Below are positions 19,487 through 29,420 of a stretch of DNA of 64,000 nucleotides, one piece after another (positions within the stretch are counted from its first letter, which is position 1; every line of letters starts with the position of its first letter). The DNA comes from Lysobacter dokdonensis DS-58 (GTDB lineage: Bacteria > Pseudomonadota > Gammaproteobacteria > Xanthomonadales > Xanthomonadaceae). The position numbers and the translations under genes were made by a program. The notes beneath the pieces are model-generated. The model had not been told where the DNA came from, made no database searches, and saw only the letters and a list, made by a program, of their open reading frames with translations. The DNA is taken from the NCBI RefSeq assembly GCF_000770795.1, contig NZ_JRKJ01000021.1, positions 183,501-247,500 of the forward strand. Direction: 5' to 3'.

Positions 19487-20721
19487 CCGTGCGCGCGCTG
19501 CTCTTCCTGCTGCTCGCGATCTGCGCCGGTGGCGCTTTCGCCGGAGCCCACGACGACGCGAATACGTTGCTGGTCATGCTCCGCGCGCCGGCGGTGCATG
19601 ACACGCCCGAAGCGGGTTACGTCGGCGACTATCGCAACGCGCCGGGGCACCAGGCGCGGGCGCGCATCGCACGCAAGCTGGCCGCGGCGAATGGCCTGAC
19701 CGTCCGCAGCGATTGGGCGATGCCCGCGCTCGGCGTCGATTGCTACGTGTTGCAGGCCCGCGACGCACAGGCGGCCGCGGGCGCCGTCGAAGCGCTGGCG
19801 CGCGACCCGCGCGTGGAATCCGTGCAACCGATGCAGCAGTTCGAAGTGCTGGGCGATCCGCTGGCGCCGGCGCAACCCGCGCAGAAACTCTGGAAACTCG
19901 ACGAAGTGCACCGGCATGCCACGGGCCGTGGCATCACGGTCGCGGTGATCGACAGCGGCGTGGCTGCTTCGCACGCGGACCTGCGCGGGCAAGTCGCGCA
20001 ATCGCGCGATTTCGTCATCGACGATGCGAAGCGCGAGGTGCCCGAAACGCATGGCACCGAGGTCGCGGGCCTGATTGCTGCGCGCGCCGACAACGACATG
20101 GGCATCGCGGGCGTCGCCCCCGGCGCCAGACTCCTCGCGCTGCGCGCCTGCTGGCAGTCCGACCGCAGCGGCCGCGCGCGCTGCAACAGCTTCACCCTGG
20201 CGAAGGCCTTGCAGTTCGCCATCGAGCAGCGCGCGCAGGTGATCAACCTGAGCCTCGGCGGGCCGCGTGATGTATTGCTCGCCCGATTGATCGACGTCGC
20301 GACGGCGCGTGGCGCGAACATCGTCGCCGCCGTGGACCCGCGCGCACGCGACGGCGGATTTCCCGCATCGATGGCCGGCGTGATCGCGGTAGCCGGAGAA
20401 CCGGATCGCGCGTTGCCGATGCGCACCTTCCTGGCGCCAGCGGATGCGTTGCCGACGACCACGCTCGACGGGGGGTGGGGCCTCGTGAACGGCACTTCGT
20501 TCGCCGCCGCGCAAGTCAGCGGGCTGATCGCGCTGTTGCGCGATGCCGCACCCAAGCTGCGGGGCCCCGCGGTCCGTGACGCCCTTGCGGGCACGGCTGC
20601 GCTAGGCTCGGTCCCGGCGCGACCCCTGCCGATCGACGCCTGCGCCGCCTTCGCGCGCGCCGGCCCCGGATGCGCCTGCGGATGCAGGCTCGCCGACGCA
20701 CAGGAGACGCCGCGCCACTAG
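19483..20721 (+). CDS. Secreted S8 family serine protease (subtilase)
   Basis: The GTG at 19483 overlaps the anti-sigma stop (GTGA); the GTG at 19489 is an alternative start. The protein has about 412 residues. It has a signal peptide ending near AFAGA, a prodomain (about 28-117), and a catalytic domain with the triad Asp 157 (VAVIDSGV), His 190 (ETHGTEVAG) and Ser 339 (NGTSFAAAQ). At the place where subtilases normally have the oxyanion asparagine (AAGN) this protein reads AAVDPRARDGG, so Asp appears in that place. The C-terminus is Cys-rich (GPGCACGCRLA). It probably acts in the periplasm or outside the cell, possibly on its neighbour anti-sigma factor. Confidence 0.92.
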   Translation: MTVRALLFLLLAICAGGAFAGAHDDANTLLVMLRAPAVHDTPEAGYVGDYRNAPGHQARARIARKLAAANGLTVRSDWAMPALGVDCYVLQARDAQAAAGAVEALARDPRVESVQPMQQFEVLGDPLAPAQPAQKLWKLDEVHRHATGRGITVAVIDSGVAASHADLRGQVAQSRDFVIDDAKREVPETHGTEVAGLIAARADNDMGIAGVAPGARLLALRACWQSDRSGRARCNSFTLAKALQFAIEQRAQVINLSLGGPRDVLLARLIDVATARGANIVAAVDPRARDGGFPASMAGVIAVAGEPDRALPMRTFLAPADALPTTTLDGGWGLVNGTSFAAAQVSGLIALLRDAAPKLRGPAVRDALAGTAALGSVPARPLPIDACAAFARAGPGCACGCRLADAQETPRH

Positions 20722-20730
20722 AGGGCCGCG

Positions 20731-21507
20731 GTGCGCAACGCCAGGGATCGGAATCGCCGTCGACTGCGATGCGCGTGCGCCGCGCTGGCGGCGTGCTGCG
20801 CGTGGTCGGCGCATGCGCAGGTGTCGGGCAGCGTCGGCGTCGTGTCGGATTATCGCTACCGCGGTTATTCGTTGAGCGGCGGCGATGCGGCGGTGCAGGC
20901 CAGCGTCGCGCATGACTGGGCGCAGGGCGCATACGCGGGCCTGTTCGCCTCCAGCGCGGAATACGCCGGGGATTCGGGCGCGCAATGGATTCCCTACGCG
21001 GGCTGGGCGCGACGCGACGAACAGGGCCGCAGTTGGGATGTCGGCGTGCGCTACTCGCATTTCACCGCCGATACATCGGCGGACTATGTCGAACTGCACG
21101 CGGGCCTGGCGTTGCGGCGCGTTTCGCTACGCGTGCACTACGCCCCCGACTATTTCGGCCAGGTCTCGAACTGGTATGTCGAAGCCGACGGCAGTGTTCC
21201 GTTCGGTGACCGCGTGCAGTGGTTGTGGCATGCGGGCGTGACGCGGAGCGGGGAATCGGACTATCGCGCAGCCGTTTACCCGGCCTCGGGCGGCTACTCC
21301 GCGCAGTACGCCACGTACGTGCCCGATCGCACGAGCGAAGACCGCACGCGCATCGACGTGCGCACCGGCGTGTCGCTGGTCACGCGCGTGTGCGACGTGC
21401 AACTGACCTGGCAGCACGTCGACGGAGATGACGCCACGCCATACGCCGCGCCCTTCGATGCGCGCGATCGCGCCGGCTGGGTGCTGGGGTGCATGCATCG
21501 CTGGTAA
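20731..21507 (+). CDS. TorF family putative porin
   Basis: The GTG at 20731 starts a 258-residue protein with a signal peptide ending in WSAHAQ. The mature part consists of alternating beta-strands with aromatic ends, starting with the family pattern GSVGVVSDYRYRGYSLS and ending in an aromatic residue (CMHRW), as in outer-membrane barrels. The family is annotated as a putative porin with no firm substrate. It follows the subtilase gene by nine bases, so it is probably the last gene of the sigma/anti-sigma/protease operon and a candidate target of that regulation. Confidence 0.85.
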   Translation: MRNARDRNRRRLRCACAALAACCAWSAHAQVSGSVGVVSDYRYRGYSLSGGDAAVQASVAHDWAQGAYAGLFASSAEYAGDSGAQWIPYAGWARRDEQGRSWDVGVRYSHFTADTSADYVELHAGLALRRVSLRVHYAPDYFGQVSNWYVEADGSVPFGDRVQWLWHAGVTRSGESDYRAAVYPASGGYSAQYATYVPDRTSEDRTRIDVRTGVSLVTRVCDVQLTWQHVDGDDATPYAAPFDARDRAGWVLGCMHRW

Positions 21508-21567
21508 TGGCCCGTCGCTCGCGGCCTTCGCGTTTCCTGCTTGGACGCCCACACGGAAGTTCCCGCC

Positions 21568-23172
21568 ATGGCACGCACGCCGCTGTTCGCCCTCCTGCAA
21601 CGCGCCGCGCGCATCGCGCGCAACGCCGCGCGCGTCGACATGCCATTGGACGAATTCCACGAACGCGGGATGGAACTGCGCGTGGATGCAACGCGCCGTC
21701 GCCTGTTGCAAGGCGCGGCCGCGAGCCTCGCACTGACGGCGTGCGCGCCAATCGTCCCGCGCGCCATCAACGTCCCGGAGGTCGCCATCGTCGGCGCCGG
21801 TATCGCGGGCCTCAGCGCGGCATGGGCCTTGCGCGCGGCGGGCGTGCCGGCGCGCGTCTACGAAGCACAGTCGCGCGTCGGCGGCCGCATGCTCAGCCTG
21901 CGCGATCATTTCCCGAACGGGCAGGTAATCGAACTCGGCGGCGAACTGATCGACACCGGCCACACGCGCATCCGCACGCTCGCGCAAGAACTCGGCCTGG
22001 AGCTCGACGACCTGCTCGCCGGCGAAACGGCTGCGGACACGTGGTGGTTCGACGGACGCCGCATCGGCGAAACAGAAATCGTGCGCGCGTTCGCGCCGCT
22101 GGCCCAGGCGATCGTCCGCGATGTCGAATCGCTCGGCGACGGCGCGCTCGACCACACCGACGCCAACCCCGCATTCCGTGCGCTCGACGCGATGTCCGTC
22201 GCCGACTGGCTGGACAAGCACCAGGTGTCCGGTTGGCTGCGCAAATTGATCGACGTGGCGTACACCACCGAGATGGGCCTGGAGATCGACGAACAGAGCG
22301 CGCTGAATTTCCTGACCTTCATCGGCACGGAAGACGCGGATGCGTTCAAGATCTTCGGCGAGAGTGACGAACGCTTCCATGTGCGCGGCGGCAACGACCT
22401 CATCCCGCGCACGCTGGCCACGCGCATGGCCGGGTCGATCGAAACCGGTCACATGCTCGAAGCCGTGCGCGCCGAAGGCGAGGGTTTCCGCCTCACGTTC
22501 GCCATCGACGACGCGCGAATCGACATGCGTGCGCAACACGTGATCCTCGCATTGCCGTTCACCCTCTTGCGCAACGTGCAAATCGACATCCCGCTGCCCG
22601 CGCGGAAACGCAACGCGATCGACCGCCTGGCGTACGGCACGAACGCGAAGTTGATGATCGGCTACGACCGCCGCGCATGGCGCGCACACGATGCCAATGG
22701 CGCATCGATGTCCGACCTGCCGTACCAGACGACGTGGGACACATCGCGCAAGCAACCCGGCGAGGCCGGCACGCTGACCAACTTCACCGGCGGCCGGCAT
22801 GGGGTCGAACTGGGGAAAGGGACGCCGCGCATGCAGGCCGATGCGGCGACGGCGGCGCTCGATCGTGTGTGGCCCGGTTTGGCCGCACTGCGCACAAATC
22901 CGCGCGAAGCGCGTTTCCATTGGCCGACACATCCCTGGTCGATGGGCAGCTACGCCTGCCTGCGTCCGAACGATTGGTCGACGCTGCGCGGCGTGATGGG
23001 CGAATCCGTGGGCCGGCTGCACTTCGCCGGGGAACACTGCGCGCTGGACACGCAGGGGTTCATGGAAGGCGGGTGCGAGTCGGGGCAGTTGGCGGCGCAA
23101 GCAGTCCTGGATTCCCTGCGCCCCGCAGCTGCAGCGGGCCGTTTCCCCATTCAGAGACGCCGCACCGCCTGA
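21568..23172 (+). CDS. Tat-exported flavin monoamine oxidase
   Basis: A 534-residue FAD enzyme of the flavin amine oxidase family. The ATG at 21568 has GGAAG upstream and is preferred over a TTG at 21541. After about 45 residues comes a twin-arginine signal (TRRRLLQGAAASLALTAC), in which the cysteine could be lipidated. The FAD-binding Rossmann motif is VAIVGAGIAGLSAAWALRAAG, with ARVYEAQSRVGGRM after it. The C-terminal FAD motif is GRLHFAGEHCALDTQGFMEG. The substrate (amine or amino acid) cannot be told from sequence. The long segment before the twin arginines is unusual. Confidence 0.88.
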   Translation: MARTPLFALLQRAARIARNAARVDMPLDEFHERGMELRVDATRRRLLQGAAASLALTACAPIVPRAINVPEVAIVGAGIAGLSAAWALRAAGVPARVYEAQSRVGGRMLSLRDHFPNGQVIELGGELIDTGHTRIRTLAQELGLELDDLLAGETAADTWWFDGRRIGETEIVRAFAPLAQAIVRDVESLGDGALDHTDANPAFRALDAMSVADWLDKHQVSGWLRKLIDVAYTTEMGLEIDEQSALNFLTFIGTEDADAFKIFGESDERFHVRGGNDLIPRTLATRMAGSIETGHMLEAVRAEGEGFRLTFAIDDARIDMRAQHVILALPFTLLRNVQIDIPLPARKRNAIDRLAYGTNAKLMIGYDRRAWRAHDANGASMSDLPYQTTWDTSRKQPGEAGTLTNFTGGRHGVELGKGTPRMQADAATAALDRVWPGLAALRTNPREARFHWPTHPWSMGSYACLRPNDWSTLRGVMGESVGRLHFAGEHCALDTQGFMEGGCESGQLAAQAVLDSLRPAAAAGRFPIQRRRTA

Positions 23173-23271
23173 CCTTCCTGTACCCGCCAGTCTTTTTTTG
23201 CAGTGCAGCGTGCAATCGATGTAACGATTCCTTCACTCTCGCCACGCATCCCGACGTGGGGGAGGGAGCAG

Positions 23272-23304
23272 GCCCGCAACCGGTTCGTCCGGGGCGGGCT
23301 TTTT
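23272..23304 (+). terminator. Terminator before glnE
   Basis: GCCCGC (23272-23277) pairs with GCGGGC (23294-23299); CCGG/CCGG pairs within, and TTTTT follows. It would end transcription from the amine oxidase gene just before glnE. Confidence 0.75.
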
Positions 23305-23329
23305 AATTGGCGATGCGATCATTGGCGCG

Positions 23330-26080
23330 ATGACCGACCCCGCAGACGCCCACGCCGCGCGCCAACTCGACCGCCTGCGCGCCGCCGTGCCCACGCCCTG
23401 GGCGCCCGGAATCGAGGCCACGTTGCATGCCATTGCGCGTGCCAGCGACTTCGCGATCGACACGCTGGTCAAGCAACCCGCCCTCGTCGAGCGCTTCGCC
23501 GCGCACCAGCCGACACCGCCACCCGTGCTGACGCGCGTGTCACGCAGCGAGTGGCCGGCATTGCTGCGCCGTTACCGCACAGGTGAATCCACGCGCCTGA
23601 TCTGGCGCGACATCGCCGGCCTCGACGATGTCGATGCGACGCTCGCCGGCACCACGCACCTCGCCGAAACCTGCCTGCAGACCGCGCTCGAAGCGCTCGA
23701 AGGCGAATTCGCCGAACGCTTCGGCGTCGTGCGTGCGCCCGACGGCAGCGTGCAGCGGCTCGTCGTGTTCGGCCTGGGAAAACTCGGCGGCGGCGAGCTC
23801 AATTTTTCTTCCGACGTCGATCTTGTCTACGCCTATCCGCAGGACGGGGAAAGCGACGGCGCGCGCGTCCTCGCGGCCGAAGATCATTTCGCGCGCCTGG
23901 GGCAACAACTGGCGAAGCTGCTCGACGAAACGACGGCGGACGGGTTCTCGCATCGCGTCGACCTGCGCCTGCGCCCGTTCGGCAACGCCGGCCGCGTGGC
24001 GTTGCCGTTCGCGGCGATGGAGCAGTACTTCCAGCGCGAAGGTCGCGACTGGGAACGCTATGCCTGGCAGAAGGCACGCCCGGTCGCTGGCGATATCGCG
24101 GCGGGGTTGCGATTCCTCGAGACGTTGCGGCCCTTCGTCTATCGACGTTATCTGGATTACGGCGCGCTCGATGGCCTGCGCGAGATGAAGGCGGCCATCG
24201 CCGCGGAAGTCGCGCGCAAGGAACTCGCCGACGACGTCAAGCGCGGGCCCGGCGGCATCCGCGAAATCGAATTCCTGGTGCAGGCGCTGCAACTGATCCG
24301 CGGCGGTCGCGAGCCGGTGTTGCGCGAACGGCGCCTGCTGCCCGCGCTCGACGCGCTCGTCCAGGCCGGGCAGGTCGCGCCGGAGACCGGCGTCGCGCTC
24401 GCCGATGCATATCGCTTCCTGCGGCGCGTCGAGAACCGCCTGCAGATGCTGCGCGATGCGCAGACGCATGCGTTGCCGTCGAACGAACTCGACCGTCATC
24501 GCATCGCCCGCGGGCTGGGGTATGTCGATTGGTCGGCGCTGCGCACCGCGCTCGACGCGCACCGCGCGCGCGTCGCCACGGAGTTCGAAGCGTTGCTCGC
24601 ACCCCGCGGACGCTCGGTCGCTCCGAGCGAGCTGGCGACCTATTGGCGCGCATTGCCCGACGCGGGCGATGTGCAGGCGCTCATCGATGCCGGCTTCCGC
24701 GATACCGAAACGCTGGACGGCAGCCTGCGCGATTTCGCGCGCGCCCCCGGCGTGCGCACGCTGTCCGATGCCACGCGCGCGCGGCTGGATCGCGTGCTGC
24801 CCGCATTGCTCGCATCTGCGGCGCGCTCGTCGCAGCCGGACGCCGCGCTCCGGCGCGTGCTGCCGCTGCTGCACACGCTGTTGCGTCGCGCGAGTTACCT
24901 GGCCTTGCTGGACGAACAGCCCGCGGCACTCGCGCGCCTCGTCGACGTGGTGTCGGGGAGCGCGCTGCTCGCCGAGCGCATCGCCGCGCATCCGTTGCTG
25001 CTCGACGAATTGCTCGATCGCCGCAACACCGAGGCACTGCCCGATCGCGATGCGCTCGCCACTGCGTGCAACGCGACGTTGCGGGAGGAGGATGCCGAAC
25101 TCGCGCTGATGGCGCTCAACGAGATCCGGCAGGCGCTGAGTTTCCGCGTGGCACTCGCCACGCTCGACGGGCGGCAATCGGCGCAGGACAGTGCACGGCA
25201 ACTCGCGTGGCTCGCCGACGCGGTGGTCGATGTCGTCCTGGCCGTCGCGCAGCGGGAAGTGGAACGCGCGCACGGTCGCGTGCCCGATGCGCGATTCGCC
25301 GTGTTGGGTTATGGGAGCCTTGGCGGTGAAGAACTGGGCTTCGGCTCCGACCTCGACCTCGTGTTCCTGTACGACGCGCCGCCCGGGGCCCACTCCGCCG
25401 GCGCACGTGCGCTCGATGCGTCGCGCTGGTTCGCGCGCCTCGCGCAGAAGGTCGTCGCGCTGCTCGGCACCGTGACGGGCGCGGGGCGCCTGTACGACGT
25501 CGACGTGCGCTTGCGGCCGGACGGCGCGAAGGGGTTGCTGGTGTCGAGTCTGGCGAGCTACGCGGAGTACCAGCGCGAGCGCGCGTGGACGTGGGAGCAC
25601 CAGGCGCTCGTGCGTGCGCGGGGCGTGGCGGGCGATGCATCGCTTCTCGCCGATTTCGAGCGTGTGCGCGCGCAGACATTGGCGCGTGCACGCGAACCGG
25701 AGAAACTGCGCGACGAAGTGGTGCAGATGCGGCAACGGATGCGCGCGGAACTGGACCGCAGCGACGCGGCGCGCTTCGATCTCAAGCAGGGCGAGGGCGG
25801 GTTGGTCGACCTGGAGTTCCTGTTGCAGTGGCGCGTGCTGGACCGCGCGGACGACGATGCGCGATGGCTCGGGCCGAGGGATACGCCGGGGTTGTTGCGG
25901 GTGGCGTGCGAGGCGGGACTGGTCGAGCGTGAGGCGTGCGAGGCGCTGATCGGTGCGCATGCGGCGTTGCTGGAGGCGGGGTTGCGGTGCACGTTGGATC
26001 GGCGGCCGCGGATCACGGCGGAGACGGACGCGATCGCCGGGGCGCGCGTCGTGATCAAGGCGGCAGTGACGGCGCTCTAA
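23330..26080 (+). CDS. glnE: Glutamine synthetase adenylyltransferase/adenylyl-removing enzyme
   Basis: GlnE adds AMP to, or phosphorolytically removes it from, glutamine synthetase in response to PII state. The protein has 916 residues, close to the family length of about 940. It carries two nucleotidyltransferase domains: the N-terminal adenylyl-removing one has [20 protein letters not shown] (about residue 150), and the C-terminal adenylylating one has [20 protein letters not shown] (about 660). [14 protein letters not shown] marks the first domain and [16 protein letters not shown] the second. Its stop overlaps the convergent ELM1-family gene by three bases. Confidence 0.97.
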   Translation: MTDPADAHAARQLDRLRAAVPTPWAPGIEATLHAIARASDFAIDTLVKQPALVERFAAHQPTPPPVLTRVSRSEWPALLRRYRTGESTRLIWRDIAGLDDVDATLAGTTHLAETCLQTALEALEGEFAERFGVVRAPDGSVQRLVVFGLGKLGGGELNFSSDVDLVYAYPQDGESDGARVLAAEDHFARLGQQLAKLLDETTADGFSHRVDLRLRPFGNAGRVALPFAAMEQYFQREGRDWERYAWQKARPVAGDIAAGLRFLETLRPFVYRRYLDYGALDGLREMKAAIAAEVARKELADDVKRGPGGIREIEFLVQALQLIRGGREPVLRERRLLPALDALVQAGQVAPETGVALADAYRFLRRVENRLQMLRDAQTHALPSNELDRHRIARGLGYVDWSALRTALDAHRARVATEFEALLAPRGRSVAPSELATYWRALPDAGDVQALIDAGFRDTETLDGSLRDFARAPGVRTLSDATRARLDRVLPALLASAARSSQPDAALRRVLPLLHTLLRRASYLALLDEQPAALARLVDVVSGSALLAERIAAHPLLLDELLDRRNTEALPDRDALATACNATLREEDAELALMALNEIRQALSFRVALATLDGRQSAQDSARQLAWLADAVVDVVLAVAQREVERAHGRVPDARFAVLGYGSLGGEELGFGSDLDLVFLYDAPPGAHSAGARALDASRWFARLAQKVVALLGTVTGAGRLYDVDVRLRPDGAKGLLVSSLASYAEYQRERAWTWEHQALVRARGVAGDASLLADFERVRAQTLARAREPEKLRDEVVQMRQRMRAELDRSDAARFDLKQGEGGLVDLEFLLQWRVLDRADDDARWLGPRDTPGLLRVACEAGLVEREACEALIGAHAALLEAGLRCTLDRRPRITAETDAIAGARVVIKAAVTAL

Positions 26081-27048
26081 AGCCCGAGGCGTGCGCGGGC
26101 TTCCGCAGCGACGCGTGCGGTTTCCCGCAAAGGTTCCACTTCGAAAGACGCCAACGCGTCATCGAAGGCGCGTACGCGCCCCAGTCGATGCAACGCTTCA
26201 TGCAAGCGCTGCAACTTGCCGCGCACCGCGTCGCCGCCGAGCACGAACACCGGCACGCGCGTCGCGCACGCTTCGCTGAGCATGTTCACCGAGTCGCCGG
26301 TGCAAACGATGCGGTCCGCCCATGCGAGCATGCCGGGATAGGGGTTGTCGCTGTCGTCGCCGCTCGCGGTGGCCGGTGCGAACCAGCGCAGGCCGGGAAC
26401 GTCGCCGCACTGCGTACGCAATGCCTGCGCCCAATCGGCGGAGGTGCGGCGCGAGGTGGTGGCCAGCAGGCTGCCGCCTTCGGCCCGCACGCGCGATGCG
26501 AGCCGTTGCAGGTCGCGCGCAAGCGCAGCGGTGTCGTAGGCGCCGATGTGCTCCGACGGCCCGCCGAGCAGCAGTGTCGTGCGTGGCGCGGCGAGCGGCG
26601 CGAGGATCGAATAGTCGTTGCGCGCCTGCGCGAGCCACGCATCGTCGACGGGATGCAGGCTGCCGACCAGCGTGATCACGTTGTCGCCCGCGAGCGCGTC
26701 GTGTTCGGGCGCGATCACCACGTCCCACGATGCCGTCGAGGCGCGTGGATCGAGGATCTGCACCACGCGCGCGCCGCGCGCCCGCAACTGCCGCGTGGCG
26801 AGCGCCGCCTGCCGCCCGCAGCCGATGGCGAGCAATGGAGGCGTCTGGATCAGTTCCGCGAATCCGGCGAAGGCATGGGCGCTGCCCGGCACCACGCGCG
26901 GCGCGGCCCAGCGCCAGGGCGCGCGCGGTTGCAGCGCGACCTCCCGCGCGTCCGCAAAGCCCATCGCGATCGCGAGCGCGCGCACCTGCCGCACGTTGCC
27001 GGCGCGGCCGTCGGTGAGCGTCCAGCAAGCGGCGGGGGACTGCGCCAT
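26077..27048 (-). CDS. Mitochondrial-fission ELM1 family protein (putative glycosyltransferase)
   Basis: The 323-residue protein starts at the ATG at 27048 (a GTG at 27060 is possible). It has the family pattern at the N-terminus ([18 protein letters not shown]) and a C-terminal GT-B-like fold with [10 protein letters not shown] and the conserved [21 protein letters not shown], quoted here for its sugar-nucleotide-binding region. Bacterial members are annotated as ELM1/GtrOC1-like and are probably glycosyltransferases, but the donor and acceptor are not known. The genomic distance to the lipopolysaccharide genes is only a few kilobases, which fits an envelope role. Confidence 0.85.
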   Translation of the reverse strand: MAQSPAACWTLTDGRAGNVRQVRALAIAMGFADAREVALQPRAPWRWAAPRVVPGSAHAFAGFAELIQTPPLLAIGCGRQAALATRQLRARGARVVQILDPRASTASWDVVIAPEHDALAGDNVITLVGSLHPVDDAWLAQARNDYSILAPLAAPRTTLLLGGPSEHIGAYDTAALARDLQRLASRVRAEGGSLLATTSRRTSADWAQALRTQCGDVPGLRWFAPATASGDDSDNPYPGMLAWADRIVCTGDSVNMLSEACATRVPVFVLGGDAVRGKLQRLHEALHRLGRVRAFDDALASFEVEPLRETARVAAEARARLGL

Positions 27049-27165
27049 GCGTGTGTTCACCGGTCGGATGGGTGCGTTGCGGCCCCGTGTCGGCCGCTTG
27101 ACGCGCGACACTCTACACTGCACGTCTCGGCGCGAACTGCGCCCTACGGCACGGACCGCTCCACG

Positions 27166-27774
27166 ATGCAAGACGACAACGCCTTCAAGCCGACGCTGCC
27201 CGACGCATCGCTCGACCAGTTGTTCCGGCAGGCGCGCACCTACAACCGGTTCACCGGTGAGGTCGACGACGCCACGCTGCACAAGCTCTACGACCTGTTG
27301 AAGTGGGGCCCGACCACGTCGAACAGTTGCCCGGCGCGCTACGTGTTCGTGCGCTCGCCCGATGCCAAGGCCAAGCTCGGCCCCGCGCTCGACGAGGGCA
27401 ACTACAAGAAGACGATGGCTGCGCCGTGCACGGCGATCGTCGCGTACGACATGGCGTTCTACGAGAAGGTGCCGGTGCTGTTCCCGCACACCGACGCGCG
27501 CGGCTGGTTCGACACCAAGCCGGAGGCCGACCTGCGCACCATCGCGCTGCGCAACGGCAGCCTGCAGGGCGCGTACCTGTTGCTGGCCGCGCGCGCGATC
27601 GGCCTGGATTGCGGCCCGATGTCGGGCTTCGACAACGCGAAGGTCGACGCGGCGTTCTTCCCGGGCACCACGTGGCGTTCGAACTTCCTCGTGAACCTGG
27701 GCAAGGGCGACCCCGCATCGATCTTCCCCCGTTCGCCGCGGCTGAACTTCGACGAAGCCTGCCGCATCGATTGA
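27166..27774 (+). CDS. Nitroreductase-family malonic semialdehyde reductase-like protein
   Basis: The 202-residue protein belongs to the RutE/HadB branch of the FMN-dependent nitroreductases. Visible features are the start [14 protein letters not shown], the FMN-site stretch [19 protein letters not shown], and the late [15 protein letters not shown], all typical of RutE. RutE reduces malonic semialdehyde to 3-hydroxypropionate in pyrimidine breakdown, but no other rut genes are present here, so a general enal/quinone or semialdehyde reductase role is equally possible. The longer frame upstream of the ATG overlaps the ELM1 gene and is rejected. Confidence 0.87.
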   Translation: MQDDNAFKPTLPDASLDQLFRQARTYNRFTGEVDDATLHKLYDLLKWGPTTSNSCPARYVFVRSPDAKAKLGPALDEGNYKKTMAAPCTAIVAYDMAFYEKVPVLFPHTDARGWFDTKPEADLRTIALRNGSLQGAYLLLAARAIGLDCGPMSGFDNAKVDAAFFPGTTWRSNFLVNLGKGDPASIFPRSPRLNFDEACRID

Positions 27775-27825
27775 GCCGTTCGCTCCGTACCTGATCTTCC
27801 GACCCCCACGCAAAGGAATCGCACG

Positions 27826-28410
27826 ATGCGCTGCAAGCTCCTCCTGACTTCGCTCCTGCTGGCCGCCGGCCTCGCGCAGGCCGCGCCCGCGACCTACAAG
27901 CTCGATCCGAACCACACGCAGGTCCTGGCGTCCTGGAACCACTTCGGCTATTCCAACCCGGTCGCGAACTTCGGCGAGGTCGACGGCACGCTGGTGTACG
28001 ACGCCGACAAGGTCGAAGCCTCCAGTGTCGAGGTCACCCTTCCGCTTTCCGGCTTGAACGCGCTGGTGCCGGACCTGACCAAGCACCTGCAGAGCGCCGA
28101 CTTCTTCGATGCGGAAAAATTCCCGACGGCGAAGTTCAAGAGCACGAAGGTCGAGAAGGGCGAGGGCGGCAAGCTCAAGGTCACGGGCGACCTGACGATC
28201 CGCGACGTCACCAAGCCTGTCGTGCTCGATGTCACGCTCAACAAGGCGGGCGAAGGCCGCAACGGTGCGCCGAAGGTCGGTTTCAGCGCGACGACGACGA
28301 TCAAGCGCAGCGAATTCGGCGTGGCGAAGTTCATCCCGAACGTCAGCGACGAGATCACGCTGCGCATCACCACCGAGGCCACCGTGCCGCAGGAAGGCGA
28401 CAAGAAATGA
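27826..28410 (+). CDS. YceI family periplasmic isoprenoid-binding protein
   Basis: A 194-residue secreted lipocalin-like protein. The signal peptide ends in GLAQAAPA. The mature protein opens with YKLDPNHTQVLASWNHFGYSNP, quoted in part (LDPNHTQV), typical of YceI, and has FFDAEKFPTAKFKST and later GFSATTTIKRSEFGV, both hallmarks of the family. YceI-type proteins bind polyisoprenoids or ubiquinone-like lipids. The stop overlaps the pirin start (ATGA), so both are co-translated. Confidence 0.94.
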   Translation: MRCKLLLTSLLLAAGLAQAAPATYKLDPNHTQVLASWNHFGYSNPVANFGEVDGTLVYDADKVEASSVEVTLPLSGLNALVPDLTKHLQSADFFDAEKFPTAKFKSTKVEKGEGGKLKVTGDLTIRDVTKPVVLDVTLNKAGEGRNGAPKVGFSATTTIKRSEFGVAKFIPNVSDEITLRITTEATVPQEGDKK

Positions 28411-29132
28411 TCCTCGAGCGGCCCGCGGCGGCGCGCGGCGAGGTGTCGGCCGGCTGGTTGCACAGCCGCCACACCTTTTCGTTCGGCCACTTCTACGACC
28501 CGCAATGGATGGGGTTCGGGCCGCTGCGCGTGGTCAACGAAGACATCGTGGCGCCGGGCGGCGGGTTCCCGCCGCACCGGCACGCCAACATGGAAATCCT
28601 GAGCGTCGTGTTGTCCGGCGCGCTCGCGCATCGCGACAACACCACTGGCGAAGGCCTGGGCGGGGAAGGCGTGCTGCGCCCCGGCGAAGTCCAATGGATG
28701 AGCGCGGGCCACGGCGTCGAACACAGCGAGTTCAACGGCTCGAAAGACGAGGCGGTGCATTTCCTGCAGATCTGGATCCAGCCCGATCGGCTCAATGCGC
28801 AGCCGGCGTACGAGCAACGCGCGTTCGACGCGCGCGAGCGCGACGGCCGCTGGCAAACCCTCGCCGCGCCCGATGGCGCGGACGGCGGCCTGCCGTTGCG
28901 CCAGCAGGCCTGGTTGCGCGCGGTGCGGTTGACGTCGGGCCAGGCAGTCGAGGTCGCGCTTGATCCGGCGCGCAAGTATTGGCTGCATGTGGCCACGGGC
29001 GATGTCGATTTCGACGGGCGGGCGCTCACCGCCGGCGATGCGCTCGGTTTCGCCGACGAAGCCGGCACGCGCCGGCTCGCGGGCCGCGGCGCGGAGCCTG
29101 CGGACGTGCTGTTCTTCGAGCTGCCGGCGTGA
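28407..29132 (+). CDS. Pirin family protein
   Basis: The 241-residue protein is a bicupin of the short YhhW type. Metal ligands are in PPHRHANME (His 57, His 59) and in GHGVEHSEF (His and Glu about 45 residues later). Some pirins have quercetin 2,3-dioxygenase activity, others act as redox-sensitive regulators; which applies is unknown. It is translationally coupled to the yceI-like gene by the ATGA overlap. Confidence 0.93.
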   Translation: MILERPAAARGEVSAGWLHSRHTFSFGHFYDPQWMGFGPLRVVNEDIVAPGGGFPPHRHANMEILSVVLSGALAHRDNTTGEGLGGEGVLRPGEVQWMSAGHGVEHSEFNGSKDEAVHFLQIWIQPDRLNAQPAYEQRAFDARERDGRWQTLAAPDGADGGLPLRQQAWLRAVRLTSGQAVEVALDPARKYWLHVATGDVDFDGRALTAGDALGFADEAGTRRLAGRGAEPADVLFFELPA

Positions 29133-29191
29133 CCGCCGGGCCGGCTGCTAAACTTCCCGCCCGCACCATCCCCACGCAAAGCGCATCCGCC

Positions 29192-29407
29192 ATGGCCGAA
29201 TCCCCGCAGCCCCGTTCGACCGTCGCCGCCGCCCCGGCCAATGCGCAGACGCGCTACGAAGTCCGCCAGGCCGACCTGCCGCTGAGCTGCCCGCTGCCCG
29301 AGATGGCCCTGTGGAATTCGCATCCGCGCGTGTACCTGCCGATCGTGCAGGACGGCGGCGAGAGCCAGTGCCCGTACTGCGGCGCGCACTTCGTGCTGGT
29401 CGACTGA
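29192..29407 (+). CDS. Small zinc-finger domain protein (zf-CHCC, NDUFS6-like)
   Basis: The 71-residue protein starts at the ATG at 29192. It has a conserved fold of about 45 residues: LPLSCPLPEMALWNSHPRV, then YLPI and SQCPYCGAHFVL. Four ligands (Cys, His, Cys, Cys) fit the zf-CHCC family, which includes subunit NDUFS6 of complex I. In proteobacteria this small gene is often near lipopolysaccharide or ilvE-like genes; here it directly precedes the glycosyltransferase gene by 13 bases. The role is unknown. Confidence 0.88.
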   Translation: MAESPQPRSTVAAAPANAQTRYEVRQADLPLSCPLPEMALWNSHPRVYLPIVQDGGESQCPYCGAHFVLVD

Positions 29408-29420
29408 CGCACACCCGACG

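Noticed and set aside
27098..27119. Promoter for the nitroreductase gene (TTGACG ... TACACT)
   Set aside because: The spacing between the boxes is only ten bases.
28979..29407. 142-codon frame as the start of the zinc-finger gene
   Set aside because: The part before 29192 lies inside the pirin gene in another frame; only the last 71 codons match the zf-CHCC family.
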